Assembly: GCF_001039005.1 (NCBI RefSeq)
Contig: NZ_LDWR01000013.1
Span: 1 to 64,000 of the forward strand
Source of the DNA: Burkholderia cepacia
Lineage (GTDB): Bacteria; Pseudomonadota; Gammaproteobacteria; Burkholderiales; Burkholderiaceae
Length of the DNA: 64,000 nt
Direction: 5' to 3'
This document shows positions 18,159 to 27,030 of this stretch, one piece after another. The translations under genes and the position numbers were made by a program. Position 1 is the stretch's first letter. Each line of letters starts with the position of its first letter. The notes under the pieces are model-generated. The model saw nothing but the letters and a program-made list of their open reading frames with translations, was not told the origin of the DNA and searched no databases.

Positions 18159-19043
18159 GTGAAACTCTCGTTCACCAAGATGCACGGCGCGGGCAACGAC
18201 TTTGTCGTGCTCGACGGCTATTCGCGCGCGTTGCCGCTGCTTACCGAGGCGCAGGTGCGCGCGCTCACCAGCCGGCACTTCGGCATCGGCGCCGACCAGT
18301 TGCTGCTCGTCGAAAAACCGACCGTCGACGGCGCGGATTTCAAGTACCGGATCTTCAATTGCGACGGCGGCGAAGTCGAACACTGCGGCAACGGCGCACG
18401 CTGCTTCGTGAAGTTCGTCAGCGATCGCGGCCTGACCGACAAGCGCAGCGTGCGCGTGCAGGTCATGAAGGGCCTGATCACGCTGACGCTGCAGGACAAC
18501 GGCGAGGTCGTCGTCGACATGGGTGCGCCCGTGTTCGCGCCGGCGCAGGTGCCGTTCGATACGGCCGGTCCAGGCGCTTCGGGTCTCGACGGCCGCACCG
18601 AAGGCCGCGACACGCTGTGGCCGCTCGACGTCGGCGGCGCGACGCGCTGGATCTCGACGGTGTCGATGGGCAATCCGCACGCGGTGCAGATCGTCGACGA
18701 TGCCGAAGCGTATCCCGTGCTGGAAGAAGGCCCGCTGATCGAGCACCATGCGCGCTTCCCGCAGCGCGTGAACGCCGGCTTCATGCAGATCGTGTCGCGC
18801 AACGAAGTGAAGCTGCGCGTGTACGAACGCGGCGCGGGCGAGACGCTCGCGTGCGGCACGGGCGCGTGCGCGGCGGTGGCGGCCGGTATTCGGCGCGGCC
18901 TGCTCGATTCGCCCGTGACCGTGCACACGCACGGCGGCACGCTGACGATCGGCTGGGACGGCGCGCGCGACGAAACCGCCGCGCTGATGATGGCCGGCCC
19001 CGCCGCGACCGTGTTCGAAGGCGAGATCGACCTGAACGCCTGA
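18159..19043 (+). CDS. dapF: Diaminopimelate epimerase DapF
   Basis: DapF converts LL- to meso-diaminopimelate for lysine and peptidoglycan synthesis. The 294-residue product has both catalytic cysteine motifs, [17 protein letters not shown] and [13 protein letters not shown], and the family start [19 protein letters not shown]. The start codon is GTG at 18159, giving the standard N-terminus; a long in-frame extension upstream is not coding. A weak ribosome site suggests modest translation. It is followed within 37 bases by the DUF484 gene, so dapF-DUF484-xerC-rlmI looks like one operon, an arrangement common in Proteobacteria (dapF-yigA-xerC). Confidence 0.97.
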   Translation: MKLSFTKMHGAGNDFVVLDGYSRALPLLTEAQVRALTSRHFGIGADQLLLVEKPTVDGADFKYRIFNCDGGEVEHCGNGARCFVKFVSDRGLTDKRSVRVQVMKGLITLTLQDNGEVVVDMGAPVFAPAQVPFDTAGPGASGLDGRTEGRDTLWPLDVGGATRWISTVSMGNPHAVQIVDDAEAYPVLEEGPLIEHHARFPQRVNAGFMQIVSRNEVKLRVYERGAGETLACGTGACAAVAAGIRRGLLDSPVTVHTHGGTLTIGWDGARDETAALMMAGPAATVFEGEIDLNA

Positions 19044-19080
19044 CCCTGCAACGTCCTTGATAACTGAACGCGCCAGCCAC

Positions 19081-19806
19081 ATGAACGATCGCGAAGTCGC
19101 CGACTACCTGCTCGCCAATCCCGAATTCTTCGCACAGCACGCCGAACTGCTCGCGACGATCCGTCTCGCGAACCCGCACGGCAAGGCCGCGATCTCGCTG
19201 CAGGAGCGGCAGATGGAGATGCTGCGCGACAAGAACAAGCATCTCGAGCGCCGGCTCGCCGAGCTCGTGCGCTACGGCCACGAGAACGACAGCCTGTCCG
19301 CGAAGTTCAGCCGCTGGACCGCGCGCGTGATCGCGGAACGCGATCCGTACGCGCTGCCGCGCACGATCGCCGACGGCATCGCCGACGTGTTCGACGTGCC
19401 GCAGACGGCACTGCGCGTGTGGGACGTCGCCGACACCTACGCGCAGGCCGACTTTGCGCGCCAGGTCGGCGAGGAAGTGCGCCTCTTCACGAACGGCCTG
19501 TCGACGCCGTACTGCGGCGCGAACACGGGCTTCGAGGCCGCGCAGTGGCTCGCGCCCGCGGTCGCCGCGTCGGCCGCGCATGCGGCGGAAGGCGCTGAAG
19601 CCGCGCCGGCCGGCGACGGCTCGGCCGCATCGGTCGCGCTGCTCGCGCTGCGCGCGCCGCTCGCCGGCAACGATGCGCCCGCGTTCGGCCTGCTCGTGCT
19701 CGGCTCGCCCGATCCGCGCCGCTTCCACGACGGGATGGCCACCGACTTCCTCGCGCAGATCTCGACGCTCGCCAGCGCCGCGCTCACGCGCCTGCTGCCG
19801 CACTGA
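19081..19806 (+). CDS. DUF484-family protein (YigA-like)
   Basis: A 241-residue cytoplasmic protein of the DUF484 family, which has a GAF-like fold and accompanies xerC in many Proteobacteria. Seen here: N-terminal MNDREVADYLLANPEFF, a coiled-coil segment SLQERQMEMLRDKNKHLERRL typical of the family, then the GAF-like part ending LGSPDPRRFHDGMATDFL. An Ala-rich insertion sits in the middle (AASAAHAAEGAEAAPAGDG). The molecular role is unknown. The stop is 14 bases before the xerC start. Confidence 0.9.
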   Translation: MNDREVADYLLANPEFFAQHAELLATIRLANPHGKAAISLQERQMEMLRDKNKHLERRLAELVRYGHENDSLSAKFSRWTARVIAERDPYALPRTIADGIADVFDVPQTALRVWDVADTYAQADFARQVGEEVRLFTNGLSTPYCGANTGFEAAQWLAPAVAASAAHAAEGAEAAPAGDGSAASVALLALRAPLAGNDAPAFGLLVLGSPDPRRFHDGMATDFLAQISTLASAALTRLLPH

Positions 19807-19819
19807 TCCGCCGCACGCG

Positions 19820-20740
19820 ATGACAGACGATCCGGTCGCCGCCTACCTGTCGAACCTGAAGCACGTCAGGCAGCTGTCGGAACACACGCTGCGCGCGTAC
19901 ACGCACGAACTCGATGAGCTGAAGAAGCTCGCGGCCGGCCGGCCGCTCGAAGTGCTGACGGCCGCCGACATGCGCGGCGCAGTCGCGCGCGCACATTCGG
20001 GCGGGCTGTCCGCGCGGTCGATCTCGCATCGGCTGTCCGCGTGGCGCGCGTTCTACCGCTGGCTCGCGCAGCGCATCGAGATGCCCGCGAACCCGGTTGC
20101 CGCGGTGCGCGCGCCCAAACGGCCGAAAACCCTGCCGAAGGCGCTGTCGGTCGACGACGCATCGGCATTGATGGACGCGCCGGTCCCCGGCACGACCGAA
20201 GGCATCCGCGACCACGCGATCCTCGAGCTGTTCTATTCGTCGGGGCTGCGCCTGGCCGAGTTGATCGGGCTCGATGCCGTGTACACGCAGGCCGACGGCT
20301 ACCGCTCGGCCGGCTGGCTCGATCTCGCCGAAGCCGAAGTCACCGTGCACGGCAAGGGCAACAAGGAGCGCAAGGTGCCGGTCGGCCGCAAGGCGATCGA
20401 TGCGCTGAACGCGTGGCTCGCGGTGCGCGGCGAATTCGTGAAGCACGACCCGCATCCGCTGTTCCTGTCCGTGCGCGGCAACCGGATGGCGCCCGGTGTC
20501 GTGCGCGAGCGCGTGAAGCGCGCGGCACTCGCCGCGGGCATCCCCGCCAACGTTCATCCGCACGTGCTGCGTCACTCGTTCGCGACGCACGTGCTGCAGT
20601 CGAGCGGCGACCTGCGTGCGGTGCAGGAACTGCTCGGCCACGCGAGCGTCGCCGCGACACAGGTCTATACGTCGCTCGACTTCCAGCATCTCGCCAAGAT
20701 TTACGACAGCGCGCATCCGCGCGCGAAGAAGCGCGACTGA
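19820..20740 (+). CDS. xerC: Tyrosine recombinase XerC
   Basis: XerC works with XerD at dif to resolve chromosome dimers at the septum. The 306-residue protein has the SAM-like N-terminal domain (YLSNLKHVRQLSEHTLRAY) and the catalytic domain with Arg in SSGLRLAELIGL, Lys in GKGNKERKVP, HVLRHSFATH, LLGHASVAATQ and the nucleophile Tyr in VYTSLDF. Operon position after dapF and the DUF484 gene is the classical xerC context rather than that of a phage integrase. Confidence 0.97.
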   Translation: MTDDPVAAYLSNLKHVRQLSEHTLRAYTHELDELKKLAAGRPLEVLTAADMRGAVARAHSGGLSARSISHRLSAWRAFYRWLAQRIEMPANPVAAVRAPKRPKTLPKALSVDDASALMDAPVPGTTEGIRDHAILELFYSSGLRLAELIGLDAVYTQADGYRSAGWLDLAEAEVTVHGKGNKERKVPVGRKAIDALNAWLAVRGEFVKHDPHPLFLSVRGNRMAPGVVRERVKRAALAAGIPANVHPHVLRHSFATHVLQSSGDLRAVQELLGHASVAATQVYTSLDFQHLAKIYDSAHPRAKKRD

Positions 20741-20816
20741 CGCGTTTCCCGTGTTACCCGCCGTGCGCGGCGACCGACAGCGGTCGGCTTCGCGCGCGGC
20801 CCACCTCGATCTCATC

Positions 20817-22031
20817 ATGCAAACCGTCACACTCAAGCCGTCCAAGGAAAAATCGCTGCTGCGCCGCCATCCGTGGGTCTACGCCAATGCGATCGACCGC
20901 GTCGACGGCAAGCCCGCGCCCGGCACGACCGTGATCGTGCGCGCGCACGACGGCCGCTTCCTCGCGCGCGGCGCGTACAGCCCGCAGTCGCAGATCCGCG
21001 TGCGCGTATGGAGCTTCGACGAGAACGAGCCGATCGACCACGCGTTCTTCAAGCGCCGCGTGCAGCGCGCGGTCGCACACCGCACGACGATGGTGTCGGG
21101 CACCGGCGCGGTACGGCTCGTATTCGGCGAGGCCGACGGGCTGCCGGGGCTGATCGTCGACTACTACGTCGCGGACACCGCCGAAGCCGGCGCGGCGCCG
21201 CGCGGCCAGCTCGTCTGCCAGTTCATGGCCGCGGGCGTCGAAGCGTGGAAGGACGCGATCGTCGCGGCGCTTGCCGGCGCGACGGGCTGCCCGAACGTGT
21301 ACGAGCGCTCGGACGTGTCGATCCGCGACAAGGAAGGGCTCGAACAGACGACCGGCGTGCTGGCGGGCGATGCGCCGCCCGCGACGCTGATCGCGAACGA
21401 AAACGGCGTGCGCTATCACGTCGACGTGCCGAACGGCCACAAGACGGGCTTCTACGTCGACCAGCGCGACAACCGCGCGCTCGTCGCGCAGTACGCGGCC
21501 GATCGCGACGTGCTGAACTGCTTCTGCTACACGGGCGGCTTCTCGCTCGCGGCGCTCAAGGGCGGCGCAAAACGCGTGGTGTCGATCGACTCGTCGGGCG
21601 ATGCGCTTGCGCTCGCGCAGCAGAACGTCGTGGCCAACGGCTTCGACGCCGAACGCGCGACCTGGCTCGACGCGGACGCGTTCAAGACGCTGCGCCGCCT
21701 CGTCGACGAAGGCGAGCGTTTCGACCTGATCGTGCTCGACCCGCCGAAGTTCGCGCCGACCCGCGACAGCGTCGATCGCGCGGCGCGCGCCTACAAGGAC
21801 ATCAACCTGAGCGGCTTCAAGCTGCTGCGTCCGGGCGGCCTGCTGTTCACGTACTCGTGCTCGGGCGCGATCGACATGGATCTGTTCCAGAAGATCGTCG
21901 CGGGCGCGGCAGCCGACGCGAAGGTCGACGCGCGCATCCTGAAGCGGCTCGGCGCGGGCGTCGATCACCCGCTGCTCGCCGCGTTCCCGGAAGGCGAATA
22001 TCTGAAGGGCCTGCTGTTGCAAATCGTCTGA
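20817..22031 (+). CDS. rlmI: Class I SAM-dependent rRNA methyltransferase, RlmI-like
   Basis: A 404-residue enzyme of the RlmI/RlmK family, which methylates C5 of cytosine 1962 in 23S rRNA in E. coli. An N-terminal PUA domain (RHPWVYANAIDRVDGKPAPG) is followed by an EEHEE-type linker and a Rossmann methyltransferase with CFCYTGGFSLAALKGGAK, the acidic VSIDSSGDAL, and the catalytic DPPKFAPTRDSV. The ATG at 20817 is preferred because it puts MQTVTLKPSKEKSLLRRHP, the usual family start, at the N-terminus. Confidence 0.9.
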   Translation: MQTVTLKPSKEKSLLRRHPWVYANAIDRVDGKPAPGTTVIVRAHDGRFLARGAYSPQSQIRVRVWSFDENEPIDHAFFKRRVQRAVAHRTTMVSGTGAVRLVFGEADGLPGLIVDYYVADTAEAGAAPRGQLVCQFMAAGVEAWKDAIVAALAGATGCPNVYERSDVSIRDKEGLEQTTGVLAGDAPPATLIANENGVRYHVDVPNGHKTGFYVDQRDNRALVAQYAADRDVLNCFCYTGGFSLAALKGGAKRVVSIDSSGDALALAQQNVVANGFDAERATWLDADAFKTLRRLVDEGERFDLIVLDPPKFAPTRDSVDRAARAYKDINLSGFKLLRPGGLLFTYSCSGAIDMDLFQKIVAGAAADAKVDARILKRLGAGVDHPLLAAFPEGEYLKGLLLQIV

Positions 22032-22224
22032 TCGCCCCGATCTTGGCGGACACCACCGTCCGCCGGCCCTGCCTGGCGGGCCAGCGCTTTCGCCTGTCGT
22101 CCGGACGACGGGCGAGGGCTTGACAGGTATGTTTCAATGAATGGTTGTGCGCCCCGGCTCGCAGCGCGAGGGCGCGACGCACATTCTGGTTTTGACCCCG
22201 ATTCACGAACCACAGGCGACCGAC

Positions 22225-23304
22225 ATGGCCACTCCCGTCACCATCCTTACCGGCTTTCTCGGCAGCGGCAAGACGACGCTGCTCAAGCGCATCCTGAACG
22301 AACCGCACGGCATGAAGATCGCCGTGATCGAGAACGAGTTCGGCGAAGAGAACATCGACAACGAAATCCTGGTGCAGGATTCGAACGAGCAGATCATCCA
22401 GATGAGCAACGGCTGCATCTGCTGCACGATCCGCGGCGACCTCGCACGCGCGCTCGGCGATCTCGCCGCGAAGAAGCGCGAAGGCAAGCTCGACTTCGAC
22501 CGCATCGTGATCGAGACGACCGGCCTCGCGAACCCGGGCCCGGTCGCGCAAACCTTCTTTATCGACAGCGAAATCGCCGACGACTTCCTGCTCGACGCGG
22601 TCATCACGCTCGTCGACGCGAAGCACGCGAACGCGCAGCTCGACGAACACGAAGTCGTGCAGCGCCAGGTCGGTTTCGCCGACCGCCTGTTCATCACGAA
22701 GTCGGACCTCGTCGACGACCAGACCGTCGCCGGCCTCAAGCACCGCCTGATGCACATGAACCCGAAGGCGGCGATCAAGGTCGTGAATTTCGGTGAGGCA
22801 GACATCAAGGAAATCTTCGACCTGCGCGGCTTCAACCTGAACGCAAAGCTCGAGATCGACCCCGACTTCCTCGCCGAAGACGACCACGCGCATGACCACC
22901 ACGATCATGACCATGGTCACGATCACGCCGATTGCGACCACGATCACGGCCAATGCGCGCACGATCACGACCACGGCCATCACCATCACCACCACGCGCA
23001 CCACGACGACAAGATCAAGTCGTTCGTGTACCGCAACGACCGCCCGTTCGACCCGAACAAGCTGGAAGACTTCCTCGGCGGCATCCTGCAGATCTACGGC
23101 GAGCGGATGCTGCGCTACAAGGGCGTGCTGTTCATGAAGGGCGTCGACCGCAAGGTCGTGTTCCAGGGCGTGCACCAGATGATGGGCAGCGACCTCGCCG
23201 CGAAGTGGCTGCCGGCCGAGAAGAAGACCAACAAGATGGTGTTCATCGGTGTCGACCTGCCGCAGGACCTGATCACCGACGGCCTCGACGCCTGCCTCGC
23301 CTGA
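22225..23304 (+). CDS. CobW/COG0523 GTPase with His-rich metal-binding insert
   Basis: A 359-residue P-loop GTPase of the COG0523 group, zinc or cobalt metallochaperones. Visible: Walker A GFLGSGKTT, the metal-binding CXCC motif in SNGCICCTIRGDL, Walker B/ETTGLANPGP and the NKxD-like TKSDLVDD. Between the GTPase and C-terminal CobW domains (about residues 221-267) is a His/Asp-rich insert with dozens of His residues, ending in a run of six. That insert points to zinc or nickel handling. ATG 22225 (MATPVTILTGFLG) is used. The gene lies 0.5 kb upstream of a cysteine-poor dksA. I see no clear Zur box. Confidence 0.93.
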   Translation: MATPVTILTGFLGSGKTTLLKRILNEPHGMKIAVIENEFGEENIDNEILVQDSNEQIIQMSNGCICCTIRGDLARALGDLAAKKREGKLDFDRIVIETTGLANPGPVAQTFFIDSEIADDFLLDAVITLVDAKHANAQLDEHEVVQRQVGFADRLFITKSDLVDDQTVAGLKHRLMHMNPKAAIKVVNFGEADIKEIFDLRGFNLNAKLEIDPDFLAEDDHAHDHHDHDHGHDHADCDHDHGQCAHDHDHGHHHHHHAHHDDKIKSFVYRNDRPFDPNKLEDFLGGILQIYGERMLRYKGVLFMKGVDRKVVFQGVHQMMGSDLAAKWLPAEKKTNKMVFIGVDLPQDLITDGLDACLA

Positions 23305-23798
23305 CGCACGCGGGCGCGGTCGCGCACCCCGCCGCCCGGCCGCCTCCGCGGGCCGCCGCGGCGGTCGCGCGGCGCCCTTTCCGGGCAGGGTTTCGCCGTC
23401 ATCGCTTTTTCGCGATTTGCGCGTTATATTTTCTAGATATTGGCGCAGCCGACGGGGATCGACCCGATACGGCGCCCGCTTGCGATTCAGTTACAATACG
23501 TGCCCGCTGGAGTACGGCAACAAACAGGCCCGGTTCTTGCTGAACCAGTTTCCGGGCATCGCAACCGCGCCGGATCGCCCATCCGCCACCCGGCCGCGGC
23601 CGATGCGATCTGCCGCGCAGCACACCGGTTCGCCGCGCGCAAATCCGCGCCAGGCCTGTCCTGGTATTTGAGAACCGGTTTTTCCAGAGGCTTTCGGCCC
23701 CGCGGCGGCAAATCGCAAATGATTGCAAGCGCGGTTGCGGGTAATCCCAAAGTGCAGGCAATATCTCTTGATTTGCCGCACATTGAAGAAGCAAGCAG
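23305..23798. other. Intergenic region, probable long leader of dksA
   Basis: Almost 500 bases between the CobW gene and dksA. An AT-rich patch at about 23420-23445 (GTTATATTTTCTAGATATT) is the best promoter candidate, which would give a dksA leader of about 350 bases. Open frames inside lack ribosome sites and sensible composition. I see no known riboswitch; a structured leader is possible. Confidence 0.4.
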
Positions 23799-24215
23799 AT
23801 GACGAAGAAACTCTTGACCGAAGCCGAAATCCTGAAGATGAGCGACAAGGATTACATGAATGAGGATCAGCTCGCCTTCTTCAAAAATCGGCTCGAACAG
23901 TTGCAGGCGGACATCCTCAAGAATGCAGGCCAGACGACCGAGAACCTCCGCGAGACGGTGATCGTGCCCGATCCCGCCGATCGCGCGACGATCGAGGAAG
24001 AGCACGCGCTCGAGTTGCGCACGCGCGATCGCGAACGCAAGCTCCTCAAGAAGGTTCAGCAGTCGCTCGCCCGCATCGATTCCGGCGATTACGGCTGGTG
24101 CGAGGAAACCGGCGAGCCGATCGGCATCCCGCGACTGCTCGCGCGCCCGACGGCCACGCTGTCGCTCGAGGCGCAAGAGCGCCGCGAGTTGCGCCAGAAG
24201 CTGTTCGGCGACTGA
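23799..24215 (+). CDS. dksA: RNA polymerase-binding transcription factor DksA, zinc-finger cysteines replaced
   Basis: DksA binds the secondary channel of RNA polymerase and with ppGpp controls the stringent response. The 138-residue product has the family coiled coil with the tip motif DPADRAT (Asp58, Asp61, Ala63) and a C-terminal globular domain. The canonical four zinc-finger Cys are reduced to one: the motif reads C101-E-E-T104 and S122-L-E-A125, the CXXT/SXXA pattern known from zinc-independent DksA2-type proteins. The fold and RNAP contacts should remain. A perfect terminator follows. The upstream CobW metallochaperone makes a link to zinc supply plausible. Confidence 0.95.
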   Translation: MTKKLLTEAEILKMSDKDYMNEDQLAFFKNRLEQLQADILKNAGQTTENLRETVIVPDPADRATIEEEHALELRTRDRERKLLKKVQQSLARIDSGDYGWCEETGEPIGIPRLLARPTATLSLEAQERRELRQKLFGD

Positions 24216-24250
24216 TCGAGCGGCGTTCCGCTCCGACACGCTGCTTCCCG

Positions 24251-24284
24251 AAAGCGCGCGGCCTGCCGCGCGCTTTTTGTTTTT
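24251..24284 (+). terminator. Intrinsic terminator of dksA
   Basis: A perfect 12-bp stem (AAAGCGCGCGGC, two-base loop, complement ending GCGCGCTTT) is followed by TTGTTTTT. It lies 35 bases after the dksA stop codon. Confidence 0.92.
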
Positions 24285-24356
24285 CCGGCACCGGTTCCCG
24301 GGTCGGCTCCCGCTCATATCGGGCTTGCGCCGGCCCGCCGGATTTGCCTCCCGCCT

Positions 24357-24384
24357 CTTGATATCCCGGCGCCCGCCCTAAAAT
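24357..24384 (+). promoter_or_regulatory. Heat-shock-like promoter of hslVU
   Basis: CTTGATA (24357-24363), then 12-13 bases, then CCCTAAAAT (24376-24384). This resembles a sigma-32 promoter (CTTGAAA, 13-14 bases, CCCCATnT) and would fit heat-shock control of hslVU, which is known in other Proteobacteria. The -10 deviates from consensus, so the assignment is tentative. Confidence 0.45.
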
Positions 24385-24482
24385 GAAACGGACGCGCGCC
24401 GGGCCGCTCCCCGGCGCACTGCGATTCACGCGGCGGCGCCTCGCGCCGCCCGACTCTTCCCCGTTTTTCTCAAGGAACGCAG

Positions 24483-25019
24483 ATGGAGCAATTTCACGGC
24501 ACGACCATCGTTTCGGTCCGGCGCGGCGACAAGGTCGCGCTCGGCGGCGACGGCCAGGTAACCCTCGGCAACATCGTCATGAAGGGTGGCGCGCGGAAAG
24601 TGCGGCGGATCTACAACAATCAGGTACTGGTCGGATTCGCGGGCGGCACCGCCGATGCGTTCTCGCTGCTCGATCGCTTCGAGGCGAAGCTCGAGAAGCA
24701 CCAGGGCAACCTGACCCGTGCGGCCGTCGAGCTCGCGAAGGACTGGCGCACCGACCGGATGCTGCGGCGCCTCGAGGCGATGCTGATCACGGCCGATGCA
24801 ACGACCACGCTCGTGATCACCGGCAACGGCGACGTGCTCGACCCGGAAGGCGGCATCTGCGCGATCGGCTCGGGCGGCGCGTACGCGCAGGCCGCGGCCC
24901 GCGCGCTCGTCGAGAACACCGAGCTGTCGCCGCGCGAGATCGTCGAGAAGTCGCTCGGGATCGCGGGCGACATGTGTATCTACACGAACCACAACCGCAT
25001 CATCGAAACGATCGAGTAA
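24483..25019 (+). CDS. hslV: ATP-dependent protease subunit HslV (ClpQ)
   Basis: HslV is the proteasome-like peptidase of the HslUV complex in the cytoplasm. The 178-residue product carries the mature N-terminus [20 protein letters not shown], preceded by a six-residue leader MEQFHG that must be removed to expose the catalytic Thr, plus the family segments [34 protein letters not shown] and [14 protein letters not shown]. It is followed after 10 bases by hslU. Confidence 0.97.
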
Positions 25020-25029
25020 GGACCGCACC

Positions 25030-26373
25030 ATGAGCACCATGACCCCTGCCGAGATCGTCTCGGAACTCGACAAGCACATCATCGGCCAGAACAAGGCGAA
25101 GAAGGCCGTCGCGGTCGCGCTGCGCAACCGCTGGCGCCGCCAGCAGGTCGCCGACCCGCTGCGTACGGAAATCACGCCGAAGAACATCCTGATGATCGGG
25201 CCGACGGGCGTCGGCAAGACCGAAATCGCGCGCCGCCTCGCGAAGCTCGCCGATGCGCCGTTCATCAAGATCGAAGCGACCAAGTTCACCGAAGTCGGCT
25301 ACGTCGGCCGCGACGTCGACAGCATCGTGCGCGACCTCATGGAAACCTCGGTCAAGCAGACGCGCGAAACCGAAATGCGCAAGGTGCGCAGCAAGGCGAC
25401 CGACCAGGCCGAAGACCGCATTCTCGACATCCTGCTGCCGCAACCGCGCGCGGTGGGCTTCGGCGGGAACGCCGAACACGCGAACGACGACAACAACGCG
25501 ACGCGCCAGACGTTCCGCAAGCGCCTGCGCGAAGGCCAGCTCGACGACAAGGAAGTCGAGCTCGACCTCGAGCAGCCGTCGGCCGGCATGGACATCATGG
25601 CGCCGCCCGGGATGGAAGAGATGACCGAGCAGATCCGCTCGATGTTCTCGAATCTCGGCAGCGGCAAGAAGCAGCGCCGCAAGGTGAAGATCAAGGAAGC
25701 GCTGAAGCTGCTGACCGACGAGGAAGCGGCGAAGATGCTGAACGAAGAGGAAGTGAAGACGAAGGCCGTGCAGAACGTCGAGCAGAACGGCATCGTGTTC
25801 CTCGACGAGATCGACAAGATCACGTCGCGCAACAATGAAGGCAGCGGCGGCGAAGTGTCGCGCCAGGGCGTGCAGCGCGACCTGCTGCCGCTCGTCGAAG
25901 GCACGACGATCAACACGAAGTACGGGATGGTGAAGACCGATCACATCCTGTTCATCGCGAGCGGCGCGTTCCACCTCGCGAAGCCGAGCGACCTGATTCC
26001 GGAACTGCAGGGCCGCTTCCCGATTCGCGTCGAGCTCGACTCGCTGTCGGTGGAAGACTTCGAGGCGATCCTCGACGCGACCGACGCGAGCCTCGTCAAG
26101 CAGTACCAGGCGCTGCTCGCGACCGAAGACGTGCAGCTCGACTTCGCCGACGACGGCATCCGCCGCCTCGCGGAGATCGCGTATGCGGTCAACGAGAAAA
26201 CCGAGAACATCGGCGCGCGCCGGCTGTACACGGTGATCGAGAAACTGCTCGAGGAAGTGTCGTTCTCGGCCGGCAACCACGCCGGCGAGCGCGTGACGAT
26301 CGACGCGAAGTATGTCGACCGGGCGCTCGGCGAAGTGTCGCAGGACGAGGATCTGTCGCGCTACGTGCTGTAA
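25030..26373 (+). CDS. hslU: ATP-dependent protease ATPase subunit HslU (ClpY)
   Basis: HslU is the hexameric AAA+ unfoldase that feeds HslV. The 447-residue protein starts [17 protein letters not shown], has Walker [10 protein letters not shown], the pore motif GYVGRDVD, the I-domain with acidic and Met-rich stretches (about 135-235), Walker [10 protein letters not shown] and the sensor-2 GARRL. It ends with the usual EDLSRYVL tail that inserts into HslV. Position right behind hslV and a shared terminator mark a two-gene operon. Confidence 0.98.
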   Translation: MSTMTPAEIVSELDKHIIGQNKAKKAVAVALRNRWRRQQVADPLRTEITPKNILMIGPTGVGKTEIARRLAKLADAPFIKIEATKFTEVGYVGRDVDSIVRDLMETSVKQTRETEMRKVRSKATDQAEDRILDILLPQPRAVGFGGNAEHANDDNNATRQTFRKRLREGQLDDKEVELDLEQPSAGMDIMAPPGMEEMTEQIRSMFSNLGSGKKQRRKVKIKEALKLLTDEEAAKMLNEEEVKTKAVQNVEQNGIVFLDEIDKITSRNNEGSGGEVSRQGVQRDLLPLVEGTTINTKYGMVKTDHILFIASGAFHLAKPSDLIPELQGRFPIRVELDSLSVEDFEAILDATDASLVKQYQALLATEDVQLDFADDGIRRLAEIAYAVNEKTENIGARRLYTVIEKLLEEVSFSAGNHAGERVTIDAKYVDRALGEVSQDEDLSRYVL

Positions 26374-26391
26374 CGCGCGCGGTATCCGATG

Positions 26392-26428
26392 AAAAACGGG
26401 CGGCCCCTTTGCGGGGTCGCCCGTTTTT
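26392..26428. terminator. Bidirectional terminator between hslU and regA
   Basis: AAAAACGGGCG pairs with CGCCCGTTTTT, extended by a GGGG/CCCC inner stem and a TTTGC loop. T runs on both strands end hslVU from one side and regBA from the other. Confidence 0.9.
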
Positions 26429-26474
26429 CGTTGGTGCGCCGCAAGTCGTACGGAATCGGCGCGCGTCGCGCCGC

Positions 26475-27017
26475 TTACTGCCGCACCGGCTTCTTCGCGA
26501 GCTTGCGCTGCAGCGTGCGGCGGTGCATGTTCAGCGCGCGCGCGGTCGCCGAGATGTTGTTGTTGTTCTCGGCCAGCACGCGCTGGATGTGCTCCCATTC
26601 GAGCCGGTCGACCGACAGCACGACCGGATTCTCGAGCGCCTCGTCGGCCTGCACTTCGGTCGCGTTGGTCTGCAGCGCGGCCAGGATCGACTCGACGTTC
26701 GCGGGCTTCGCGAGGTAGTTGTCGGCGCCTTCCTTCACCGCCTGCACGGCGGTCGCGATGCTCGCGTAACCGGTCAGCACCAGAATCCGCGCGTCGGGCT
26801 GCAGGTCGCACAGCGGCGCGATCAGGCTCAGGCCCGAATCCTCGCCGAGATGCAGGTCGACGGTGATGAACTGGAACTTGCCGCCCGCGGCAAGCCGGAG
26901 CGCCGCCTCCTTGTCGTGCGCCTGCTGGACCGCATAACCGCGGCGCTCGAGGCCGCGCGCGAGCGTGCCCGCGAACACCTCGTTGTCGTCGATCACCAGG
27001 AAATTGTTCTCGCTCAT
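26475..27017 (-). CDS. regA: Redox response regulator RegA (ActR/PrrA family)
   Basis: A 180-residue response regulator: receiver domain with phospho-acceptor Asp54 (FITVDLHLGEDSG), switch residues LTGYAS and Lys in YLAKPAN, a short linker, then a Fis-type helix-turn-helix NNNNISATARALNMHRRTLQ. The HTH and the whole layout match RegA/PrrA/ActR, global regulators that respond to respiratory redox state. The start is ATG 27017, 13 bases after the regB stop. Confidence 0.92.
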   Translation of the reverse strand: MSENNFLVIDDNEVFAGTLARGLERRGYAVQQAHDKEAALRLAAGGKFQFITVDLHLGEDSGLSLIAPLCDLQPDARILVLTGYASIATAVQAVKEGADNYLAKPANVESILAALQTNATEVQADEALENPVVLSVDRLEWEHIQRVLAENNNNISATARALNMHRRTLQRKLAKKPVRQ

Positions 27018-27030
27018 GTGGTTTCTCCGT

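Noticed and set aside
19820..20740. Phage integrase and attachment site
   Set aside because: The tyrosine recombinase has the dapF-DUF484-xerC context of a housekeeping XerC; no phage genes are nearby.
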